Notes under the pieces: model-generated
Databases searched by the model: none
The model's input: the letters and a program-made list of their open reading frames with translations, nothing else
Told to the model about the DNA's origin: nothing
Shown here: in pieces, positions 1 through 6,016 of the stretch
Layout: every line of letters begins with the position of its first letter
Position numbering within the stretch: position 1 is the stretch's first letter
Made by a program: the position numbers and the translations under genes
Assembly (NCBI RefSeq): GCF_002798405.1
Contig: NZ_PGGV01000003.1
Location: 1 to 64,000 of the forward strand
Length of the DNA stretch: 64,000 nucleotides
DNA from: Glycomyces xiaoerkulensis
Lineage (GTDB): Bacteria > Actinomycetota > Actinomycetes > Mycobacteriales > Micromonosporaceae
Direction of reading: 5' to 3'

Positions 1-1413
1 TACTCCAGTTGTAGGTTCGGGTTTCATGCGGCGAGGGTGAGTTGTCGCTGGTAGTGGAGCTGTTTCGCGGTGGCTTGGTGGCGGCGTCGCCAGGTCGACC
101 AGCGGAGCCGGTGTTGCCAGTTGAGGTCGGGCGCGGCTGCACTGACTATCAGGTGGCGGATTTCGTTGCAGGTCAACGGGATCATGTCGGACTCGTCCGG
201 GTCGGATTCGCGGGCGCGGGTCGCGGCGAGGAAGGCGTAGGCGAGCATCGCGAGGGTGACCCACCGGTGCCACGAGGTCCAGGTCCGGACTTGGTGCTCA
301 TCGAGTCCGGCGAGTTCCTTGGCGCCCTGGAAGGTCTCCTCGATCCTCCAGCGCATCCCGGCGACCGTGACCAGTGTCTGGAGCGGGACTGCTGTGAGGG
401 TCCAGGCCAGGTAGTAGGCGAGTTCGCCGGTGCGCCGGTTCCGGCGGGCCAGCAGATGCGCGTGCCCGCCGCGTTCGGGTACGAGATCGATCCAGGCCCA
501 GTCATAACACCGCAGGCCCTTCGCGCCGTCTCCGGCCGATCGGGGCTGCCAGGCGACTCCTGCCTGTTCGATGGCTTCGGCGGCGGTGGTCTTACCCGCT
601 TCGACAGCGACCGGGGTAGTGCAGGCGACGGCCAGGACATAGGGCAGGCCGCGGGCTTCGAGCCGGGCGCGCAGGTCGGGGTTGACGCCGTAGGCCTCGT
701 CGCCGACAGCGAAGTCGGCGCCGATTCCGGCATCGAGCGCGGCCTCGATCATATCGCCGGCCAGTTCGGGCTTGGTGGCGAAGCCGACCTGTTCGGGCAC
801 ACCCGCCGCCGCACACCGCCCGGGATCGTCGGTCCAGGACTTCGGCAGGTAGAGGCGGACATCGACCGGCGCGTGCCCGGCCGCGGTCGCCAGGGTGAGG
901 TAGACCCCCAACTGGCAGTTCTCGATCCGGCCCGCCGTCCCCGAGTACTGCCGCTGCACCCCAACCGTCCGATCGCCTTTCTTGACATCGCCGGTTTCGT
1001 CCACGGCCAGGACCCGCAGGCCCGCTCCGGTGCTCAGCTGCTCGGACGCCCAGGCGCGGATCTCGGACCGGACCTGTGCATCGTCCCAGCTCGCACGGGA
1101 GAGGAGGTGCTGGAACCGCCAGGGCCCGGCCTCGCCTGCATGCTCGGCCAGGGTCCAGCAGTTGCGCCGTTCCAGATGCGCCATCATCGCCTGCGTCAGG
1201 CGCTTCGCGTTCTGCCTGGTCTCGATCCGCCGGAACGCCGAAGCCAGGCGCGCCCACAGCGCGTCCAGGTCAGACCGCCAGCGGCCCACGTCTACACTCG
1301 CCAAAGCGGCCGTCGTGCTCTTCAGTTGCCTCACAACAACAATGATCACGGCGGCCGTCCCGCGCCCAGCGACGGCATCCCCGCAGCTCACAACCTGAAC
1401 TCTCACTGGAGTA
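1..1413. mobile_element. IS701-family insertion sequence (complete or nearly so)
   Basis: The element is bounded by imperfect terminal inverted repeats. The first nine bases TACTCCAGT are exactly the reverse complement of 1405-1413, and similarity continues with one gap over about 22-23 bp (1-23 against 1391-1413). It carries one transposase on the minus strand whose stop codon lies directly inside the left repeat. The bases just after the right end, CTAA at 1414-1417, fit the four-base YTAR target duplication known for the IS701 family. The matching copy would lie just before the window, so the left end cannot be proved to be base 1. Confidence 0.8.
24..1349 (-). CDS. IS701-family DDE transposase
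   Basis: The transposase cuts and pastes the surrounding element. An RNase-H-like DDE core is visible with the chosen start: Asp about residue 117 in VLAVDETG, Asp about 217 in FAVGDEAYG, and Glu about 337-338 in MRWRIEETF, where the YREK-like context is typical of the IS4/IS701 group. The reading frame stays open beyond the right inverted repeat, so any start above 1413 lies outside the element and is excluded. In-frame GTG codons at 1347-1349, 1332-1334 and 1287-1289 are possible starts. None has a strong Shine-Dalgarno, so the exact start is uncertain. The stop at 24-26 abuts the left terminal repeat. The gene looks intact. Confidence 0.85.
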   Translation of the reverse strand: MIIVVVRQLKSTTAALASVDVGRWRSDLDALWARLASAFRRIETRQNAKRLTQAMMAHLERRNCWTLAEHAGEAGPWRFQHLLSRASWDDAQVRSEIRAWASEQLSTGAGLRVLAVDETGDVKKGDRTVGVQRQYSGTAGRIENCQLGVYLTLATAAGHAPVDVRLYLPKSWTDDPGRCAAAGVPEQVGFATKPELAGDMIEAALDAGIGADFAVGDEAYGVNPDLRARLEARGLPYVLAVACTTPVAVEAGKTTAAEAIEQAGVAWQPRSAGDGAKGLRCYDWAWIDLVPERGGHAHLLARRNRRTGELAYYLAWTLTAVPLQTLVTVAGMRWRIEETFQGAKELAGLDEHQVRTWTSWHRWVTLAMLAYAFLAATRARESDPDESDMIPLTCNEIRHLIVSAAAPDLNWQHRLRWSTWRRRHQATAKQLHYQRQLTLAA

Positions 1414-1538
1414 CTAACCACGTGTCTTAATTGGGGTGCCCAGGCCGATTCGGTACCCGGCGAGGCACCGCCTTGCCCCAGCAACACCACCGCCGCCACG
1501 GTCGCGCGCACCCGCCTGAGCGTTACGGCGCGCTCGAC

Positions 1539-2183
1539 GTGCCGTTGACCGTCTGGACCGTCAGCGATGTCGCCGACTTGACCGCGCATCTGTTCGCCGA
1601 ACTCAAGCCCGCTCGGGGCCCGATCATGGCCGTGAGTTTGCCCGGCTGGGCGTCAATCTGCCGGGCGGGACGCCGGGCACTTGTCTTCGGCGCCGACCGC
1701 GGCGCCTTCGCTCGAGCCCAGGCGACGCTCCCGGCCTCCAAGCAGGGCCTCGCCATCTTCCAAGCGATCGACTACGAGAGCGCAGCCGTCAGGATGGCGA
1801 AACTCCATGGATCGTGTGCCCTGGCCCTGTGCTCGGCTGAGGTCCTGACATGGCCGGGTGCGATGGCGGCCCTGGTCGGCGCGATGCGCCCTGGTGGTCT
1901 GGTGGTGCTGCTCGGACGCACTGATATCGAAGCGGCTGAGTTGTCCGATTTCAGTCGTCCGAGCCGCCGTGGCCGGAGCGAGGCGAGCGCGGCGGCGCTG
2001 GGATTGGAGTTCATCGGCTACCTGGTGGCCGCCCCGAAGAGGGTGTTCGATGCCTCTGTCGCTGCTGCGGTGCATCGTGAGAGGCGACCGCTCCGGCCCA
2101 GTGAGCCGTTGACCCGCCATTTCGACATCGCCGTTTGGCGCAAGCGGCCCGCGACCTCGGACGGTGACCTTGAGCGGAACTGA
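1539..2183 (+). CDS. Uncharacterised protein, possibly Rossmann/SAM-methyltransferase-like
   Basis: This roughly 214-residue protein is not recognised with confidence. A hydrophobic stretch followed by GAMRPGGLVVLLGRTD resembles the last strands of class I methyltransferase folds, but no clear SAM-binding glycine motif is visible, so it may be a degenerate or partner subunit. The frame is open back to a TTG at 1431, which follows an in-frame stop at 1428. The first 36 codons look non-coding, so the GTG at 1539 is preferred. Its last 20 bases overlap the next methyltransferase gene, which implies translational coupling and a joint role. The IS701 element lies only about 120 bp upstream and may have removed the native promoter. 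Confidence 0.5.
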   Translation: MPLTVWTVSDVADLTAHLFAELKPARGPIMAVSLPGWASICRAGRRALVFGADRGAFARAQATLPASKQGLAIFQAIDYESAAVRMAKLHGSCALALCSAEVLTWPGAMAALVGAMRPGGLVVLLGRTDIEAAELSDFSRPSRRGRSEASAAALGLEFIGYLVAAPKRVFDASVAAAVHRERRPLRPSEPLTRHFDIAVWRKRPATSDGDLERN

Positions 2184-3030
2184 GGAATCGTCGATCTGGG
2201 CCAGCGGCCAGCGGCATCCGCGCTGGCAACGCGATGACCTGTACGCACCCGAAGTGCTGCAGCATCCGGCGAAGATGTGGCCGTCCATCGCCCGAGCCGC
2301 CATCGACCGGTACAGCCGTCCCGCCCAAGTCGTGCTCGATCCGATGTGCGGGATCGGGACGGTTCTGATCGAGGCCGTCCGACTCGGGCGAAGTGCTGTC
2401 GGCGTCGACTGCGAACGAGAATGGGTCGAACTCGCCCGCCGCCAGGTGGCCGACGCGACCGCATCACGCACTGGCTCCTGGGGCAAGGTGTTCAGCGGCG
2501 ACGCCGCCGACCTGGCGACCCTGCTGAAGGAGAAGCGGCTGCGTCGGCCGGTCGACCTGATCGTGACCAGCCCGCCCTACGGCTCGGTCACCCACGGCAG
2601 GCCGAAGACCTACCGCGAGACCGCCGGCGGCGTCCAGAGCCGGGACAAACGGTATTTCACCGGCGGAGCGGCGCATCCGGCTCAGCTCGCTACCTCGTCG
2701 GTCCGGAAACTCACCGCCGGGCTGGAACGGGTCTGGGCCGAGTGTGCTGCGGTGCTCAAGCCCGACGGTGTGCTGGTGGTGACTGCCCGCCCGTTCACCG
2801 AAGCCGGGGTCACCATCGACTTCCCGTCGCTGATCGTCCAAACCGCCGCGAACGCGGGGTTCGCGTTGAGCGAGCGGCACGCCGCACTGCTGGGCCGGTG
2901 GACCGGGGGACTGCTGCGAGTCCACGCGACGTTCTTCCACAAGAACCGCGTCCGCGCCCTGCACCAGGCAGGAGAACCCTCGTTCTTGCGGGTGCATGAG
3001 GACGTGCTCGTTTTCGGTAGGGCCTCATGA
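2164..3030 (+). CDS. TSPPY-type amino-methyltransferase, probably DNA-modifying
   Basis: This 288-residue SAM-dependent methyltransferase shows motif I at about residues 58-68 (LDPMCGIGTVLIEA), an acidic residue ending the next strand (VGVDCE), and a catalytic TSPPYG tetrapeptide about residue 137. That combination is typical of N6-adenine or N4-cytosine methylases. Motif I precedes the catalytic motif, and no long target-recognition region is present. An RNA-guanine methylase of the Trm11/UPF0020 type is the main alternative. It overlaps the upstream ORF by 20 nt and is followed by a small ORF and a serine recombinase, so it is best seen as island cargo, perhaps protecting the element from restriction. 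No cognate restriction enzyme lies in the window. Confidence 0.75.
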   Translation: MTLSGTEESSIWASGQRHPRWQRDDLYAPEVLQHPAKMWPSIARAAIDRYSRPAQVVLDPMCGIGTVLIEAVRLGRSAVGVDCEREWVELARRQVADATASRTGSWGKVFSGDAADLATLLKEKRLRRPVDLIVTSPPYGSVTHGRPKTYRETAGGVQSRDKRYFTGGAAHPAQLATSSVRKLTAGLERVWAECAAVLKPDGVLVVTARPFTEAGVTIDFPSLIVQTAANAGFALSERHAALLGRWTGGLLRVHATFFHKNRVRALHQAGEPSFLRVHEDVLVFGRAS

Positions 3031-3117
3031 ATCGGGGGAGTCACGCTGGCCAGGCCGCTTGGCACGGCCCTGGAGTCGGCATACGGTCACACACCGAAAC
3101 TCCAAAATGGGCATATC

Positions 3118-3276
3118 ATGGCCAGTGGCGGTGACAGCTCCGAGCGCCAGAACGGATCTGAGCCACCAGTGGTCCTGGACTGGGAGCTGGCCGAACTTGA
3201 AGACCATGAGAGGCCCGTTCTGGAGGCGGAGCAAGCACGAGTTCTCATGGAAGTGATCGAATGGTTGAAGCAGTAG
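3118..3276 (+). CDS. Small acidic protein, 52 residues, upstream of the recombinase
   Basis: A short ORF from ATG 3118 to TAG 3274-3276 encodes a glutamate-rich, probably helical peptide with the core DWELAELEDHERPVLEAEQA and a C-terminal IEWLKQ. It starts 88 bp after the methyltransferase stop and overlaps the recombinase start at 3261 by 16 nt in another frame, which is the usual layout of translationally coupled genes. Base composition by codon position looks coding. Function is unknown. Candidates are a recombination directionality factor or a recombinase partner, but nothing in the sequence proves either. Confidence 0.55.
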   Translation: MASGGDSSERQNGSEPPVVLDWELAELEDHERPVLEAEQARVLMEVIEWLKQ

Positions 3277-5108
3277 CGCCGCCCTGGCTGGTGGAAGGAG
3301 TCCTTCCCGGCCCGTCGGAGACCCATTCGGATGGGACGTTGCGCGTGGCGTTCATGGGGCGCACCTCGACCGACGACCTGCAGGACCCGACGATATCGAT
3401 TCCGCGGCAGTTGAGCTCGGTCCGAAAGAGCCTGCCCGACCGGGCACAGGTGGTCGCCCACTACTACGACGTCGAAAGCGGCCGGACCGAGCTCAGCAAG
3501 CGGGGGACCGGGAACGCTCACGAGCGGTTCGACATCCCAGTGCCGCGAAACGGCGGCATCAACGACCTGCTGCAGGAGGCCGCCAAACGCGACCGCCTCT
3601 TCGACGTGGTCATGTGCGAGTCCATTGACCGCATCGCCCGGAAGACCTACTACTCGACCCGGCTGGAATACCTCCTCGAGGAAGAGGGGGTGGCGCTGCT
3701 GGCGGCCGACGAACCGATCATGGTCGCCCGCCGCAAGCTCAAGAACGCCACGACGGTGCTGACCAGGCGGGTCAAACAGGGCATCAGCGAGTGGTACGTC
3801 CTGGACCTGCTGGAGAAGTCCTGGGGCGGGTTCGAGACGCACACCCAGTCGGGCTTCAACGTCGGCAAGCCCCTCTACGGGTACCGGGCCAAGCGCGTGC
3901 CGCATCCGGTACCCGAGAAACGCGCCGCCGGCCGCTCGAAGACGACCCTGGTGACCGACCCGCCGAAAGCCGCGGTGGTCAAGCGGATCTTCGAGATGCG
4001 CGTCGGGCAGCGGCTGGGCTACGTGGCCATCGCCGAACGGCTCAACCAGGACCTGGTGGTCAACCCGCCGCCGGAACCGGGCGACCCGAGCCGGACCCGC
4101 GGCAACTGGTGCGGCTCCTCGATCCGCGAAATCCTGCGGAACCCGAAGTACACCGGCTACATGGTCTGGAACCGCCACGCCACCACCACCGGCGGCAACC
4201 GACTCAACCCGGTCAGCGAATGGGTGTGGTCGGCCGAGCCGGTCCACGAGGCGATCGTCGACCCGGAGCTGTTCACGGCCGCCCAGCAGATCGGCACCCA
4301 CACCCAGCGCCGCCGCAGCAAGCAACCCAATTCGACCGGAGCGGCGACCTACCGGTACCGGTCGATGGTGCGCTGCGGCCAGTGCGGCCTGCTGATGTAC
4401 GGCAAGCGCCGACAGACCCGCACCTACTACTCTTGCCACCCCAAGCGGCACTCCAGGCCGACGGGGCATCCAGCGGCGACCTACCTGCGCGAGGAGCTGG
4501 TCACCGGCGCGCTGGAGCGGTTCTTCCGCGCCTACCTCACCGGCGCGGCCCGCAGCGGGAACCTCGAGGCGCTGATGCGCCGCGCCCGGGCCGAAGGTCC
4601 GGAACGACACCGCCGCGAGCGCGATGCTGTAGCCGCCGCGCTGACCGAGGTCGATGAGCGGCGGTCGAAGCTGGTGCGGGTGTTGGAGATCGCCGACGAG
4701 GTCGACAGCGAGTTGATCGCGGGGGTCGCCGACCGTCAGCGGCAGTTGGGGGTGGAGCGGCGCGAGCTGGCCGATCGGTTGGCGCGGCTGGAGCGGGACT
4801 TGGAGCAGGTACCCGACCAGGAGGTCATCGAGGCGGTACCGGTGGTCGACCTCGAGCTCGGTCGCCTTCCCGACGAGCTGGTCAGGCGGCTGCTCGAGGC
4901 GTTCCGGGTGGAGCTGGCCTACGATCCGGCGAGGCGGACGCTGACGTGCCGGGCGGCGGTGTCCCGGGCGCTCATCCCGACGCTACGGGGGTTGCTGGCT
5001 GAGCAGGCAAAACGCCCAGAAGACGAAAGACCCACACGTACCGCCGGTGACGTGTGGGTCTGTGACGTAGGGCGGGTGGGACTCGAACCCACACTGTACG
5101 GGTTTTGA
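3261..5108 (+). CDS. Large serine recombinase (site-specific integrase)
   Basis: This 615-residue protein is the likely integrase of the left island. It has the N-terminal resolvase domain (VAFMGRTSTDD with the probable nucleophile Ser36, and an SIDRIARK-type motif near residue 120). A recombinase domain follows at about 195-310 with IREILRNPKYTGYMVWNR. A Cys4-type zinc ribbon (MVRCGQCGLLMYGK then YYSCHP) lies near residues 370-395. A coiled coil near 450-520 is typical of large serine integrases. The last 30 or so codons are odd: they are read antisense through a tRNA terminator and the 3' half of the tRNA, ending VGLEPTLYGF with the stop inside the anticodon loop. This tail is probably chromosomal sequence joined on by integration. 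Confidence 0.88.
   Translation: MVEAVAPPWLVEGVLPGPSETHSDGTLRVAFMGRTSTDDLQDPTISIPRQLSSVRKSLPDRAQVVAHYYDVESGRTELSKRGTGNAHERFDIPVPRNGGINDLLQEAAKRDRLFDVVMCESIDRIARKTYYSTRLEYLLEEEGVALLAADEPIMVARRKLKNATTVLTRRVKQGISEWYVLDLLEKSWGGFETHTQSGFNVGKPLYGYRAKRVPHPVPEKRAAGRSKTTLVTDPPKAAVVKRIFEMRVGQRLGYVAIAERLNQDLVVNPPPEPGDPSRTRGNWCGSSIREILRNPKYTGYMVWNRHATTTGGNRLNPVSEWVWSAEPVHEAIVDPELFTAAQQIGTHTQRRRSKQPNSTGAATYRYRSMVRCGQCGLLMYGKRRQTRTYYSCHPKRHSRPTGHPAATYLREELVTGALERFFRAYLTGAARSGNLEALMRRARAEGPERHRRERDAVAAALTEVDERRSKLVRVLEIADEVDSELIAGVADRQRQLGVERRELADRLARLERDLEQVPDQEVIEAVPVVDLELGRLPDELVRRLLEAFRVELAYDPARRTLTCRAAVSRALIPTLRGLLAEQAKRPEDERPTRTAGDVWVCDVGRVGLEPTLYGF
5020..5061 (-). terminator. Intrinsic terminator of the CAA tRNA
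   Basis: A perfect 12-bp inverted repeat (5028-5039 against 5050-5061, arm AGACCCACACGT) encloses a 10-nt loop that can pair further. Read on the minus strand it follows the tRNA by 6 nt and is succeeded by a T-rich run (TTTCGTCTT). It lies inside the C-terminal coding region of the recombinase. Confidence 0.75.
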
Positions 5109-5141
5109 ATCCGTTTTCTCTGCCAATTGGAATACCGCCCC
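5068..5141 (-). tRNA. tRNA with CAA anticodon (tRNA-Leu-like, short variable loop)
   Basis: The 74-nt cloverleaf has these parts: acceptor GGGGCGG pairing with CCGCCCT (first pair G-U), D-arm TTC/GAA with loop containing AATTGG, anticodon stem ACGGA/CCCGT around the loop TTCAAAA (anticodon CAA at 5105-5107), variable loop ACAGT, and T-arm GTGGG-TTCGAGT-CCCAC. CCA is not encoded. CAA should mean leucine (UUG codons), yet leucine tRNAs normally have a long variable arm and this one has five bases. The 31:39 position is an A-C mismatch. The left island abuts its 3' end, so it is the probable integration target. Confidence 0.8.
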
Positions 5142-5336
5142 GGGCACCGAGCCGCTGGGCCCGGGCCGCAGCATATGATACTCCTGGGGCGGAGCGGTCA
5201 ACAGTAGGGCCCGGCTGCACGAAACGCTCGACATAGGCGGATGCGGCCAGACCTGTAGCCGGATAAGCTGACTTCCCGGTGCGCCCGCAGCACCGCCGCC
5301 CTACCGACCAGACGCGCATGAAAGGTACGGACACGC

Positions 5337-5948
5337 ATGACGAGCAAGGCCGCCGAGGAGCCGCGGAAGCGCGTGCTCATCGCCGAAGACGAGGGGCTCA
5401 TCCGCCTCGACCTGGCCGAGATGCTCACCGAGGAAGGCTACGAGGTCGCAGCCGAGGCCGCCGACGGCGAGGCCGCCGTCCGGCTCGCCCAGGAGCACCG
5501 GCCCGACCTGGTGATCTGCGATATCCAGATGCCGATCATGGACGGCCTCCAGGCCGCCGAGAAGATCGTGTCCGCGCGCATCGCTCCAGTGGTCATTCTC
5601 ACCGCCTTCAGCCAGCGCGATCTGATCAACCGCGCCCAGTCCGCCGGAGCCATGGCCTACCTCGTCAAGCCCTTCCAGAAATCCGATCTGGTGCCGGCGA
5701 TCGAGCTGTCCATCACCCGCTTCGCCGAAATGACCGCGCTCGAGAAGGAAGTGGAGAACCTCAACGAGCGCCTCGAGGTCCGCAAGCTGGTCGACCGCGC
5801 CAAGGGCCTGCTCATGACCCAGTACGGCATGGCCGAACCGGACGCCTTCCGCTGGATCCAGCGCGCCGCGATGGACCACCGCCTGTCGATGCGGGCCGTC
5901 GCCGAACGCGTCGTCGACGAGGCCAAGGAGAAGGAGTCCCAGGAGTAG
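5337..5948 (+). CDS. pdtaR: PdtaR-type ANTAR response regulator
   Basis: This 203-residue cytoplasmic regulator acts as an RNA-binding antiterminator when phosphorylated by the histidine kinase PdtaS. The receiver domain (residues 10-125) has the acidic pair at 17-18, phospho-acceptor Asp62 in VICDIQMP, Thr89 in ILTAF and Lys111 in YLVKPF. The C-terminal ANTAR domain (about 135-195) contains DRAKGLLMTQYGM, the usual core. As in other actinobacteria it lies just upstream of polA. No PdtaS gene is adjacent. It starts at ATG 5337 behind a weak GAAAGG ribosome site. Confidence 0.93.
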   Translation: MTSKAAEEPRKRVLIAEDEGLIRLDLAEMLTEEGYEVAAEAADGEAAVRLAQEHRPDLVICDIQMPIMDGLQAAEKIVSARIAPVVILTAFSQRDLINRAQSAGAMAYLVKPFQKSDLVPAIELSITRFAEMTALEKEVENLNERLEVRKLVDRAKGLLMTQYGMAEPDAFRWIQRAAMDHRLSMRAVAERVVDEAKEKESQE

Positions 5949-6003
5949 CCCCCACGGGGCGCGCCGTTACCGGACTTGTCCGGGGGATGTCGGAGTCGGT
6001 CGA

Positions 6004-6016
6004 TAGGCTCTGAGGC
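6004..6016 (+). promoter_or_regulatory. Leaderless promoter -10 (TAGGCT) of polA
   Basis: TAGGCT at 6004-6009 matches TANNNT and ends seven bases before the GTG start at 6017, so transcription would begin at or next to the start codon. There is no Shine-Dalgarno. Confidence 0.5.

Noticed and set aside
42..1430. A plus-strand frame of 462 codons across the IS701 element
   Set aside because: It is antisense to the DDE transposase and crosses the element boundary.
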